From: Methanobacteriota archaeon
GTDB taxonomy: Archaea > Thermoplasmatota > Thermoplasmata > RBG-16-68-12
DNA: 64,000 nt
NCBI GenBank assembly: GCA_005878635.1
Contig: VBLS01000110.1
Coordinates: forward strand, 9,689 to 73,688
Direction of reading: 5' to 3'
The notes beneath the pieces were generated by a model. That model was not told where the DNA came from and made no database searches. It worked only from the letters and a program-made list of their open reading frames with translations. Positions 20,473-29,020 of the stretch are shown piece after piece. Within the stretch, counting starts at the first letter, position 1, and every line of letters begins with the position of its first letter. Position numbers and translations under genes: made by a program.

Positions 20473-21843
20473 TCAGGTCCGGCCCGCGAGGTACTCGATC
20501 ACGTCGATGCGGGTGATGATCCCCTCGAGTCGGTCCTCCTTGCCGATGACGACGGCGGGGTTGCCGCGCATCAAGAGTTTGTAGACCTTCTCCAGGTCGG
20601 CGCCGGGTTCGACCAGAGGGAACGGCTTCTCCATGACCTTCGCGACGTAGTCGTCGTACATCTTCGGATTCCCGAGCAAAGCTTTCATGAGGATCTCTTC
20701 GCGCAAGCTTCCGACGAGGATCCCCGTGTCCAGGACCGGGAGTTGGGACACGTTGTATTGGCGCATCATGTCGACCGCTTCCCGCACTCGGGCCGCGACG
20801 TCGATCGTGACGACCCCGGGGATCGTCCGCTCCTTCGCCCTCAGGATCGTCATGAGGGGCGCGACCGGTTCCTCCAGGTACCCTTGCTCCTTCAGCCACT
20901 CCTCGTTGTGCGCCTTGGAGAGGTAGCGTTCCCCGGTGTCCGGCAGCAGGACGACCAAGACGTCCTTCGGGCCGAGGGTCTCCGCGATTCGGCGGGCGGC
21001 CACCACAGCGGCTCCGCTCGAACTGCCCGCGAGGATCCCCTCCTCGCGGGCGAGGCGCCGGGTCATCAGATAGGCCTCCTTGTCGGCGACTTTGACGACG
21101 TCGTCGATGTACTGGAACCAGGTGGATTCCGGGATGAAGTCCTCCCCGATCCCCTCGATCTTGTACGTGTGAGCTTTTATCATCTCCTTCTTATAGAAAT
21201 AGTCCTTCAGGATCGAGCCGAGCGGGTCCACGCCGATGACCCGAACCTTCGGGTTCTGCTCCTTCAGGTAGCTGCCGACCCCGCTGATTGTTCCGCCGGT
21301 CCCCATCCCGCAGACGAAGTGGGTGACCGTCCCGTCCGTGTCTCGCCAAATCTCGGGGCCGGTCGTCTCGTAGTGGGCGCGTGGATTGGCCTGGTTGGCG
21401 TACTGGTTCGGTAGAATCGAATTCGGGGTCTCACGGTGGATCCGTTCGGCGACGCGGTAGTAGGAGTCCGGATGGTCCGGCGGGACGGCGGTCGGCGTGA
21501 CGACCACGCGCGCGCCGAAGGCCTTCAGCAAGTCGATTTTCTCGCGGCTCATCTTGTCAGGCATCGTGAACACGGCCCGATACCCCTTGATCGCGGCCAC
21601 CATCGCGAGCCCGAGCCCGGTGTTCCCGCTCGTCGGCTCGATGATCGTCCCGCCGGGCTTCAGCGTCCCCTTCGCCTCGGCGTCCTCGATCATCTTCTCT
21701 CCAATCCGATCCTTGACGCTCCCGCCAGGGTTCATCATCTCGAGTTTGGCGAGGACGAGGCCCTTCACACCGTCCATGATCTTCGGCAACTGGACGAGCG
21801 GTGTATTCCCGATCGTCTCGAGGATGTTGGAATAGTAGCGCAT
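20473..21843 (-). CDS. cystathionine beta-synthase with C-terminal CBS-domain pair
   Basis: This fold-type II PLP enzyme should condense serine and homocysteine to cystathionine. The PLP lysine is in MNPGGSVKDRIG. The substrate loop is EPTSGNTGLG and the phosphate loop GMGTGGTISG. After the catalytic core (about residues 1-325) come two CBS motifs (about 340-455), which in relatives bind S-adenosylmethionine or adenylates and regulate activity. The start at 21843 gives MRYYSNILETIGNTPLV, the family start. The next gene, gamma-lyase, is 47 bp downstream, giving a two-gene reverse-transsulfuration operon that makes cysteine from methionine-derived homocysteine. A plain cysteine synthase activity is the main alternative. 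Confidence 0.9.
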   Translation of the reverse strand: MRYYSNILETIGNTPLVQLPKIMDGVKGLVLAKLEMMNPGGSVKDRIGEKMIEDAEAKGTLKPGGTIIEPTSGNTGLGLAMVAAIKGYRAVFTMPDKMSREKIDLLKAFGARVVVTPTAVPPDHPDSYYRVAERIHRETPNSILPNQYANQANPRAHYETTGPEIWRDTDGTVTHFVCGMGTGGTISGVGSYLKEQNPKVRVIGVDPLGSILKDYFYKKEMIKAHTYKIEGIGEDFIPESTWFQYIDDVVKVADKEAYLMTRRLAREEGILAGSSSGAAVVAARRIAETLGPKDVLVVLLPDTGERYLSKAHNEEWLKEQGYLEEPVAPLMTILRAKERTIPGVVTIDVAARVREAVDMMRQYNVSQLPVLDTGILVGSLREEILMKALLGNPKMYDDYVAKVMEKPFPLVEPGADLEKVYKLLMRGNPAVVIGKEDRLEGIITRIDVIEYLAGRT

Positions 21844-21872
21844 GGCCACCGGTGAAGATGCAAGACGGTTGA

Positions 21873-21880
21873 CGTTATAA
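21873..21880 (-). promoter_or_regulatory. TATA box of the transsulfuration operon
   Basis: On the minus strand this reads TTATAACG, about 30 nt before the ATG of the cystathionine beta-synthase gene. The spacing implies a very short leader of a few nucleotides. Support is positional only. Confidence 0.5.
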
Positions 21881-21955
21881 GAACGTACGCGCCGGGTCCC
21901 TTCACATCGGTTGGCGAGGCCATCCATCTAAGGGCGCGGGAGACAAACCGGGACG

Positions 21956-22028
21956 TGCCGGGGGAGGGAGTCGAACCCCCAGGAAACCGATCTGCAGTCG
22001 GTCACATTAGCCGCTCTGTCACCCCGGC
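21956..22028 (-). tRNA. tRNA-Cys (anticodon GCA)
   Basis: The minus strand folds into a complete cloverleaf: acceptor GCCGGGG/CCCCGGC, a three-pair D stem (ACA/TGT), anticodon stem ACCGA/TCGGT with loop CTGCAGA (anticodon GCA), a five-base variable loop and a T arm GGGGG-TTCGACT-CCCTC. No intron and no encoded CCA. The base after the acceptor stem is A, whereas tRNA-Cys normally carries U73, the main identity base for CysRS. A TATA-like TTCAATACC lies about 25 nt upstream. Confidence 0.93.
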
Positions 22029-22171
22029 GCGGCTCGCGCATCCGGGGAAACGGTATTGAAGCTTTGGAGCGGCGATCCCCACCTTCGGACGATGCGGTCC
22101 CGGGTGGCGCCAACTCCGCGTTCCGGGCAAGACCTTGCCCCACGCGCAGGTTTCGCTTCTTGCCGAAGCGG

Positions 22172-22189
22172 TTTGAACATTGTTTCAAA
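22172..22189. promoter_or_regulatory. inverted repeat upstream of substrate-binding protein gene
   Basis: TTTGAA and TTCAAA arms separated by six bases lie immediately before the TATA-like CGTATTAAGG at 22191-22200. Position just upstream of a TATA element fits an operator or activator site. No regulator is encoded next to it. Confidence 0.35.
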
Positions 22190-22250
22190 ACGTATTAAGG
22201 ACGACCCGCCGTTGTGTTACTTTACCGCTTGCTCAAGGGGAGGCATGTGA

Positions 22251-24908
22251 TTGGGCGCTGAACCGGAGGCAGAAAGCTCGTCCTCCGATTCCGGCGCCTC
22301 GCGTGCGTCGAGGGCCCTTCGATCCCGCTGGGGGAAAGTCGCCGCCGTCGCGGTCGTCGCCATCGCGGTGGCCGCCGCGTCGGCCTACGTGCTTCGAGCA
22401 TCGAACCAGGCGCCGACGATCACTCAAGCAACCGTGAGTTCGGAGTTTGCGACCACCGGTCAGAGCCTGACCTTCGCCGGACAGGCGACGGATGCCGATG
22501 GGGATTCGCTCCGGTACACCTGGAACTTCGGCGACAATTCAACCGCGATCGGGGCGGTCGTGAGCCATGCATACTCGATCCCGGGTCGATACGTCGATCT
22601 CCTCACAGTGACGGACGGCCGAGGCGGCGAAGCGACCAACGACGCGAGGCTCCTGTTCGTCCAAGCCCAACTTCCTCCGTCGGAAATCGCATCCCCCTCC
22701 CGGCCGCCGAATGGTTCGTGCGCGACGGACTGCATCCTCGGTCCGGGGGCCGCGATCCTGACGGCGAACCAGACGACCGTCGTGACCGGGGCCGCCGTCC
22801 GGTTCAACGGGAACGCGTCCTGGGCTTACGGTTGGAATTGGAACAACGTTTCGAATCGATCCGAAGGCGGTTCCTCGGTCGTGATCCCTTCCGCGGACAA
22901 CGGATTTCTCTTCACCACGTTCACCTACGGTTGGGGAGACGGGACACCGGAGGGCGGGGGGAGTTCCGAGACAGCCGGGGCGACAAGCCACGTCTTCACC
23001 TCTCCCGGGAATTTTTTCGTCCGCTTGACGCTGACCTTGCCCACCGTCTCCGGCGTGCAGACCTTGAGCGCCGGCTACACCATCCGCGTGACGCCGACGG
23101 TTCCTGTGGCAGTCCTGAAACATCCGGGAGTCTTCACGACGGCGACGTTCGGAGAACCGGATTCCCTCGATCCCGCCGCGGACATCGAGACCGCCGGCGT
23201 CGAGATCCTCCAGAACGTGTACGAGACCCTCGTTTGGTATGAACCGGGGGTTGAGAACGTCACCGTCCTCGTCCCGCGTCTCGCGATGGAGGTCCCGACC
23301 GCCGCGAACGGAGGCATCTCGCCCGATGGGAAGAACTACACCTTCACGATCCGATCGGACGTCAAGTTCCACAGCGGCAACGTCCTCTCGCCGGACGACG
23401 TCGTCTATTCGCTCCGTCGCGTCCTCGCCATGCACGACCCGAATGGACCTTCGTGGATCCTGGAACAGACCCTCACGAACTACGTCTCAAAGTACCTGAA
23501 CTCTTGCGGAGCGGCCGCGAACCGGACCTGTTCGCTCGCGGACTATGCGGACACCGCGTTCCCGTCCCGGGCGGCGATCCCACCGAACATCCGAACGGTC
23601 TTGGAGGGCGCCGCCCAAGGGGCAAACTGGTCCGCGAAGCCGCTGAACCGATCCGTCGCGTGGGCCGTGAGCAATTCCACGGTGGAGAAGGTCGGGACAG
23701 ACCAGGTCCGAATTCACCTCAGCCGACCGTATCCCGCGTTCCTCCAGTCGCTCGCTTTCACCGTCGGCTCCATCGTCGAGAAGGCGTGTGCCGCGACCTG
23801 GGACGATTGGGGGGCTCGGAATCCGATGCTGGACCGCCGCCGCGATTGCGGCACCGGCCCGTATGGGCTCACCGGATGGGTGCCAAACCAAGCGATCGTC
23901 CTGAGCCGCTTCGATGGATACTGGGGAAGCCCCGCGGCCCTCGAAGGGGTGCGCATCGAGAAGGCGAACGATGTCACGGCCCGAGAGTTCCTCCTGCTGT
24001 CCGGAGACGCGGACACCGCGGTCATCAACCATGATCACCAGTTCGACGTGATGAATCCGGACGGCACGCCGCGATACCCGTGGCTGCGGATCCCAAGTTC
24101 CCGACCCTCCCTCGACATCACCGTCTTCGGGTACAACCAGGCGATCAATGCGTCCGCCGTCCCCGACCCGCTGGAGGTCCCGCCGACGTTCTTCTCGAAC
24201 CTCCATGTGCGGAAGGCGTTCAGCTATGCGTTCGACTACGCGGGATTCATGGACAACGTGACGTACAAGACGGGGATTCAGCTGCGCGGCCCGATCGCGA
24301 AGGGGGTCCCGGGCTACAACATGAGCACGCCGCTCTTCACGTTCAACCTCACGCGCGCCGCGTCGGAGCTCGGACAGACCCCCTACTGGACCTCCGGCTT
24401 CAACATCACCTTGTACTATAACGCGGGGAACACGGAACGCCGCCAGGGATGTCTCCTCCTCCGACAGGGCCTGCAGGCGTTGCATGATGAACTGGGTGCG
24501 GGGCCCATCTCCGTGGACGTCCGGGCCCTTGACTGGCCCGCGTACCTGAGGACCTTACGGGCTCGAGGCCTCCCGATCTTCTTCCTCGGATGGCGCGCGG
24601 ACTACGCGGACCCGGATGACTACGTCCTCCCGTTCTTGAGGACCGGCGGCCTCTTCGCGAGCCGGTTAGGGTACAGCAACACCACCCTCGACGCCCTGAT
24701 CGACGCCGCGGCGGCGGAGCTGAACCAGACGAAACGCGACGGGCTGTACCAAGACCTGTCGACGCGCGCGGTCTTGGACGACGTGCCGTACCTCTGGGTC
24801 TACCAGTCCCGGAGCTTCCATGTGGAGCGGGCCTGGGTGCGGGGCTATTACTACAACCCGATGCTGTCCGGCCTCGACTACCACCCTCTCTCCAAGGCCC
24901 TCGGCTGA
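22251..24908 (+). CDS. membrane-anchored peptide-type ABC substrate-binding protein with PKD domains
   Basis: This is an extracellular solute-binding protein of family 5 (oligopeptide/nickel type), which would deliver peptides or a related solute to an ABC permease. A single N-terminal membrane helix (about residues 25-46, VAAVAVVAIAVAAASAYVL) anchors it. Two PKD-like beta domains follow (about 55-135, with YTWNFGDNS and SHAYSIPGRY; about 160-285, with YGWGDGTPEG). The binding domain begins near 300 (TFGEPDSLDPA, SPDGKNYTFTIRSDVKFH). I use TTG at 22251 because a strong ribosome site (GGGGAGG, 22237-22243) lies seven bases before it; an ATG six bases upstream is out of frame and stops at once. 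No permease or ATPase gene is adjacent. Confidence 0.88.
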   Translation: MGAEPEAESSSSDSGASRASRALRSRWGKVAAVAVVAIAVAAASAYVLRASNQAPTITQATVSSEFATTGQSLTFAGQATDADGDSLRYTWNFGDNSTAIGAVVSHAYSIPGRYVDLLTVTDGRGGEATNDARLLFVQAQLPPSEIASPSRPPNGSCATDCILGPGAAILTANQTTVVTGAAVRFNGNASWAYGWNWNNVSNRSEGGSSVVIPSADNGFLFTTFTYGWGDGTPEGGGSSETAGATSHVFTSPGNFFVRLTLTLPTVSGVQTLSAGYTIRVTPTVPVAVLKHPGVFTTATFGEPDSLDPAADIETAGVEILQNVYETLVWYEPGVENVTVLVPRLAMEVPTAANGGISPDGKNYTFTIRSDVKFHSGNVLSPDDVVYSLRRVLAMHDPNGPSWILEQTLTNYVSKYLNSCGAAANRTCSLADYADTAFPSRAAIPPNIRTVLEGAAQGANWSAKPLNRSVAWAVSNSTVEKVGTDQVRIHLSRPYPAFLQSLAFTVGSIVEKACAATWDDWGARNPMLDRRRDCGTGPYGLTGWVPNQAIVLSRFDGYWGSPAALEGVRIEKANDVTAREFLLLSGDADTAVINHDHQFDVMNPDGTPRYPWLRIPSSRPSLDITVFGYNQAINASAVPDPLEVPPTFFSNLHVRKAFSYAFDYAGFMDNVTYKTGIQLRGPIAKGVPGYNMSTPLFTFNLTRAASELGQTPYWTSGFNITLYYNAGNTERRQGCLLLRQGLQALHDELGAGPISVDVRALDWPAYLRTLRARGLPIFFLGWRADYADPDDYVLPFLRTGGLFASRLGYSNTTLDALIDAAAAELNQTKRDGLYQDLSTRAVLDDVPYLWVYQSRSFHVERAWVRGYYYNPMLSGLDYHPLSKALG

Positions 24909-24967
24909 GCTCGCCGACGGACCGTCCGCCGAATCGAAGCAGGATTCCCGAAACGATTCGAACGAAT

Positions 24968-24976
24968 CTTTTTATT
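24968..24976 (+). promoter_or_regulatory. TATA box of HD hydrolase gene
   Basis: CTTTTTATT lies 26-34 nt before the ATG at 25002. With the usual archaeal TATA-to-start distance this predicts transcription beginning at or just before the start codon, that is, a leaderless message. Confidence 0.55.
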
Positions 24977-25001
24977 CGGTCCCCGCGGTCGGTCGGTCGA
25001 G

Positions 25002-26294
25002 ATGGCGGATCTGAAGACGGTCACCGACACGATCCACGGGACGATCCGGCTCGAGCCACTCACCCTCGATCTGCTCGAGACGCTCGAGTTGCAGCGCCTC
25101 AACTCGATTCGTCAGCTCGGGTTGACGTACCTCGTCTTCCCGGGAGCGAACCATTCGCGGTTAGAACACTGCCTGGGCGTCGGCCATGTGGCGGGCGAGA
25201 TGGCGAAGGCCCTCGAACTGACTCCCGCGGAACGGAAGCTCGTCCAGGCCGCGGGCCTCCTCCACGACGTCGGGCACGGGCCCTTTTCCCATACCCTCGA
25301 GCATGTGCTCAGCCGGGAACTCGCCGTCGACCACATGCACCTCACCCAGCGGATCATCACGGGCCAGGATGACAACGTCTCCCCGGAAGACCGGGCCGCG
25401 TTCCCGGAGATTCCGAGGATCGACGGAGTCCTCGAGCGCCATGGTGTGGACCCGGAAGCCGTCGCAGCCCTCATCCGCGGACCGTCGGAGAAGGGGGCGG
25501 CGTGGATCGTCCCCCGAGGCCGGAAGGAACCCTCCCGTTACCTGGCCCAGATCATCCACAGTCCCATGGACGCGGACCAGATCGACTACCTGATGCGGGA
25601 CGCGCACTACACCGGAGCCTCCCACGGGACGATCGACTTCTCTCGATTGCTGCAGACCCTTCGAACGCACCGCGGAGAGCTGGCGCTCGATCGAAAAGGC
25701 CTCCCGGCGCTCGAGGGGATGCTCGTCGCGCGCGGCCTGATGTATTCGTCCGTGTACTTCCACAAGACCGTCCGCATCGCCGAGGAGATGCTCGCCCGGG
25801 CCGTCGAGCGTTCGGAGGCTCCGATCGCCGAGATTCAGAAGATGGTGGATCACGAGCTGCTGAACTGGCTCGTCCGCCAAGGACCGTTCCAGCGGGAGAT
25901 CGCCTTGCGCCTCAAGTACCGCAAGCTGTACAAGCGCGTCTTGGCATCGGATCGGGACGAGCTGACCGCGGCGACGCGGTCCGTGCTCGCGACCTTCCAC
26001 GACCCGAAGGAGCGGCGGCGAGCCGAGGACCGGATCGCCCGACGGGCAGGCCTGACTCCCGGCCAAGTGATCATCGACGTCCCTCTGCCCGAGTTGCTCC
26101 TGAGCGAGCCGCGGATCGCGAAGACCGAAGTCCCAATCCTCGACGACGGGAGCTCGAAGCCTTTTTCCCGCGTCAGCTCGCTCGGCCGGGCCCTCCAAAT
26201 TCGCCAGGTCGTCGATTGGGTCGTCATGGTCGCGGCGCCTGAGAAGTCCGCGGCCTCGGTCCGAAAGGCAGCTGCATCGGTGCTGTCCGGTTGA
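25002..26294 (+). CDS. HD-domain phosphohydrolase (dNTPase/SAMHD1-like)
   Basis: This metal-dependent phosphohydrolase belongs to the HD superfamily group that contains dNTP triphosphohydrolases and YdhJ-like proteins. The motif series is NHSRLEHCLGVGHVA (first His), LLHDVGHGPFSH (HD pair) and MDADQIDYLMRDAHYTG (distal Asp). The N-terminus IHGTIRLEPLTLDLLE is typical. A likely role is hydrolysis of a nucleotide or phosphorylated metabolite, perhaps to control dNTP pools, but substrate is not visible. Residues 300-430 form an extra helical and mixed domain. It precedes the ftsZ cluster in the same direction but has its own promoter on both sides. Confidence 0.85.
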   Translation: MADLKTVTDTIHGTIRLEPLTLDLLETLELQRLNSIRQLGLTYLVFPGANHSRLEHCLGVGHVAGEMAKALELTPAERKLVQAAGLLHDVGHGPFSHTLEHVLSRELAVDHMHLTQRIITGQDDNVSPEDRAAFPEIPRIDGVLERHGVDPEAVAALIRGPSEKGAAWIVPRGRKEPSRYLAQIIHSPMDADQIDYLMRDAHYTGASHGTIDFSRLLQTLRTHRGELALDRKGLPALEGMLVARGLMYSSVYFHKTVRIAEEMLARAVERSEAPIAEIQKMVDHELLNWLVRQGPFQREIALRLKYRKLYKRVLASDRDELTAATRSVLATFHDPKERRRAEDRIARRAGLTPGQVIIDVPLPELLLSEPRIAKTEVPILDDGSSKPFSRVSSLGRALQIRQVVDWVVMVAAPEKSAASVRKAAASVLSG

Positions 26295-26352
26295 TCGCAA
26301 AACGACGCATGGCAACGGCGTTTGTCAACGCGGCGGACGTTCGTCGGACAAC

Positions 26353-26360
26353 TTTTAAAT
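26353..26360 (+). promoter_or_regulatory. TATA box of first ftsZ
   Basis: TTTTAAAT lies 74 nt upstream of the ATG of the first ftsZ gene, predicting a leader of roughly 45 nt. The second ftsZ has a TATA box at almost the same distance (75 nt) from its ATG. Confidence 0.5.
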
Positions 26361-26426
26361 AGCGTCCGCCGAATACGCGGCCATCTTGCGGGATGGGATG
26401 ACCTCGCAGGTTCTGCAGGTGGCGGA

Positions 26427-27521
26427 ATGAACTCGATGCTAGAGGATGTGCTCGCCCGGGAAGGGAGTGCTCCAGCGTTTGAAGACAGCCGGGTGGACGC
26501 CGAGCTCGAAGAGATGCTCAGCAAGATGCGGACCAACATCAAGATCATCGGCCTCGGTGGAGGAGGCTGTAACACGATCGCCCGCGTCTACGGCGAGGGG
26601 ATTGTCGGTGCCGAGCTCTTTGCCTGCAACACGGATGCGCAACACCTGCTCCACATTGCGTCTCCCAAGAAGGTCCTCCTCGGACGGAGGATTACGAAGG
26701 GCCTGGGGGCCGGCGCCTTGCCGCAGATCGGCGAGGAGGCCGCCCGCGAGGCGGAGGAAGAGCTTCGCGCCATTGTCCAAGGATCCGACATCGTCTTCGT
26801 GACATGCGGCCTGGGCGGTGGGACTGGGACTGGGAGCTGCGGCTACGTCGCCCGACTCGCCAAGGAGATGGGCGCGCTCACGATCGCCGTGGTCACCCTC
26901 CCGTTCCGGGGCGAGGGCAAGCTACGCATGGAGAGCGCAGAATGGGGATTGGAGCGGCTCCGGGATGCGGCGGACACCGTGATCACGATCCCGAATGACA
27001 AGCTCTTGGACCTGGTCCCGCGACAGTCGTTGAACCTCGCGTTCAAGTTCGCGGACGAGGTCCTGATGCGGTCCATCAAAGGCCTGACGGAGATTATCAC
27101 GAAGCCGGGTCTGGTGAACCTCGACTTCAACGACGTCAAGACGATCATGAAAGGCGGAGGCGTCGCCATGATCGGCCTGGGGGAGAGCCAGGCGGTCGGC
27201 GACAACCGCGCCGTCGAGGCGATCGAGGAAGCGATCAATTCGCCGCTGTTGGAGGTCGACGTCTCCACGGCCCACGGAGTCCTCATCAACGTGACCGGCG
27301 GGAACGACATGACGATTTCCGAGGCCGAGCGCGTTGCGGAGGTCGTCCAGTCGAAGGTGTCTCCCACCGCGCGGATCATCTGGGGCGCAACGGTGGATCC
27401 GTCCCTCGAGCACACGCTGCGAGTCATGCTCGTCGCGACCGGAGTGAAGTCCAAGCAGATCGTCGGGCGGCGCGATCCGTCCGAGGAACGGGTCCGCGTC
27501 GGCGTCGATGTCATCCGGTGA
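26427..27521 (+). CDS. cell-division GTPase FtsZ, paralogue A
   Basis: This tubulin-family GTPase forms the division ring. GTP-binding features are intact: GLGGGGCNT (T1), the tubulin signature GGGTGTG (about residue 130), PNDKLL and the T7 loop NLDFNDVK, which completes hydrolysis in the neighbouring subunit. The helix right after the signature reads SCGYVARLAKEMG, unlike the usual APV-type sequence kept in the second copy, so partner preference or rate may differ. The ATG giving MNSMLEDVLAREG is chosen; the upstream extension in the open frame has no FtsZ content and lies in the promoter. By eye it is about two-thirds identical to the next gene. Whether it is FtsZ1 or FtsZ2 needs a tree. 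Confidence 0.92.
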   Translation: MNSMLEDVLAREGSAPAFEDSRVDAELEEMLSKMRTNIKIIGLGGGGCNTIARVYGEGIVGAELFACNTDAQHLLHIASPKKVLLGRRITKGLGAGALPQIGEEAAREAEEELRAIVQGSDIVFVTCGLGGGTGTGSCGYVARLAKEMGALTIAVVTLPFRGEGKLRMESAEWGLERLRDAADTVITIPNDKLLDLVPRQSLNLAFKFADEVLMRSIKGLTEIITKPGLVNLDFNDVKTIMKGGGVAMIGLGESQAVGDNRAVEAIEEAINSPLLEVDVSTAHGVLINVTGGNDMTISEAERVAEVVQSKVSPTARIIWGATVDPSLEHTLRVMLVATGVKSKQIVGRRDPSEERVRVGVDVIR

Positions 27522-27578
27522 GCGCTCCGACCTCTCCATTTCACGGGAGGACGGAGCGGATCCCGCGAACCCGGAAAC

Positions 27579-27587
27579 CTTTATTAA
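27579..27587 (+). promoter_or_regulatory. TATA box of second ftsZ operon
   Basis: CTTTATTAA lies 75 nt before the ATG of the second ftsZ. A ribosome site GGAGG (27642-27646) precedes that ATG. This promoter probably drives ftsZ-secE-spt5. Confidence 0.5.
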
Positions 27588-27653
27588 CGCTCCCCCTTTA
27601 CATCTCATTCGCGGTTGCTTCATTTGCTTCCTCGGGCAGCCGGAGGCCGAACC

Positions 27654-28760
27654 ATGGATTCCATTGTGAGGGAAGTCGTCACCCGCTCCGGTGTGGAAAC
27701 TCGGGTGCCCGAATCGCCCACCGCTTCGATCGGAATGGGGGCGGAAGACGCCGAGCTCGAGCGAATTCTCGCGAGCCTCCGGACGAACATCAAGATCGTG
27801 GGCATCGGAGGAGGCGGGTGCAACACGATCGACCGGCTCGTCGAATCCGGTATCGTCGGCGCCGAGCTGTTCGCGGCGAACACGGATGCGCAGCACCTGC
27901 TCGTCATCCGGTCCCCTCACAAGCTCCTCCTCGGTCGGCGCGTGACCCGGGGCCTCGGCGCGGGAGCGCTCCCGCAGGTCGGGGAAGAATCGGCCCGCGA
28001 AGCCGCGGACGAACTGCGATCCGTCGTCCACGGCGCGGACATGGTGTTCATCACCTGCGGCCTGGGCGGCGGCACCGGGACGGGAGGCGCCCCTGTGCTC
28101 GCCCAGCTCGCGAAGGAAGCGGGCGCCCTCACGATCGCCATCTGCACTTTCCCCTTTCGTGCGGAGGGCGCGATCCGCGCCGAGAACGCGGAGTACGGAC
28201 TCGAGAAGCTACGCAGCTTTGCCGACACCGTCGTCGTGATCCCGAACGACAAACTGCTTGAACTCGTCCCGCGTCTAGCGTTGAACGCGGCGTTCAAGGT
28301 GGCGGACGACGTGCTCATGCGAGCGATCAAGGGGATCACCGAGGTCATCACGAAGCCGGGCTTGGTCAACTTGGACTTCAACGACATCAAGACGATCATG
28401 AAAGGCGGAGGCGTCGCGATGATCGGCCTCGGCGAGTCGGACACGGACAACCGGGCCGAGGAGTCGATCGAGGAAGCGATCAATTCGCCCCTGATCGACG
28501 TCGACATCAGCGGCGCGACTGGCGCCCTCGTGAACGTCACCGGCGGGAACGACATGAGCGTGGCCGAGGCCGAGAAGGTCGCGGAGATCGTGCAAGGCCG
28601 GATTGCACGGAACGCCCGCATCATCTGGGGCGCCGCCGTCGATCCGAGCCTGGAGCATCGGCTCCGCGTCATGCTGATCCTGACCGGGGTCCGCTCCAAG
28701 CAGATCCTCGGACCGGGCGAACACGTCCGCCCTCAGGGCGGCCTCGACATCGTGCGGTGA
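27654..28760 (+). CDS. ftsZ: cell-division GTPase FtsZ, paralogue B (secE-linked)
   Basis: This FtsZ carries the full motif set: GIGGGGCNT, GGGTGTGGAPV with the usual post-signature helix, PNDKLLELVP and NLDFNDIK. Its position directly before secE and spt5 matches the FtsZ1 locus of other euryarchaea, so it probably corresponds to FtsZ1 by synteny. The start ATG follows GGAGG by eight bases. The C-terminus is short (PGEHVRPQGGLDIVR) and ends with the same DxIR tail as paralogue A. The spacing to secE is 4 bp. The N-terminal 40 residues before the GTPase core differ between the two copies and may bind different partners. Confidence 0.95.
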   Translation: MDSIVREVVTRSGVETRVPESPTASIGMGAEDAELERILASLRTNIKIVGIGGGGCNTIDRLVESGIVGAELFAANTDAQHLLVIRSPHKLLLGRRVTRGLGAGALPQVGEESAREAADELRSVVHGADMVFITCGLGGGTGTGGAPVLAQLAKEAGALTIAICTFPFRAEGAIRAENAEYGLEKLRSFADTVVVIPNDKLLELVPRLALNAAFKVADDVLMRAIKGITEVITKPGLVNLDFNDIKTIMKGGGVAMIGLGESDTDNRAEESIEEAINSPLIDVDISGATGALVNVTGGNDMSVAEAEKVAEIVQGRIARNARIIWGAAVDPSLEHRLRVMLILTGVRSKQILGPGEHVRPQGGLDIVR

Positions 28761-28764
28761 CACC

Positions 28765-29016
28765 ATGGCGGACATCGTCGACAAGAGCTGGGACGTCCAA
28801 CGTCGGATCGAGGAGCGCGTCAAGCGCCTCGGGAAAGGGAAGTATGGCCGCGTCCTGAAGATGGCCCGGAAGCCGACCTCGGACGAGTATTCGAAGGTCG
28901 TGATGATCACGGGCCTCGGGATCGTCGCGATCGGCGCCCTGGGCTTCATCATCTACCTGATCATGCGGTACGGACCCGACCTCTTCCGCGGGCTCTTCGG
29001 AATCCTGGGGACCTGA
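28765..29016 (+). CDS. secE: preprotein translocase subunit SecE (Sec61 gamma)
   Basis: This is the small essential subunit of the SecYEG/Sec61 channel. It has 83 residues: an amphipathic N-terminal region (DVQRRIEERVKRLGKG), the conserved RKPTSDEYSKV segment that lies on the membrane surface, and one membrane helix (about 46-70, VVMITGLGIVAIGALGFII). It sits between ftsZ and spt5 with 4-bp gaps on both sides, the classic archaeal order. Confidence 0.93.
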   Translation: MADIVDKSWDVQRRIEERVKRLGKGKYGRVLKMARKPTSDEYSKVVMITGLGIVAIGALGFIIYLIMRYGPDLFRGLFGILGT

Positions 29017-29020
29017 ACCG

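Noticed and set aside
20426..20899. N-terminal extension of the cystathionine gamma-lyase frame
   Set aside because: The extension overlaps the 3' part of the CBS gene in a different frame and has no family content; the family start is at 20425.
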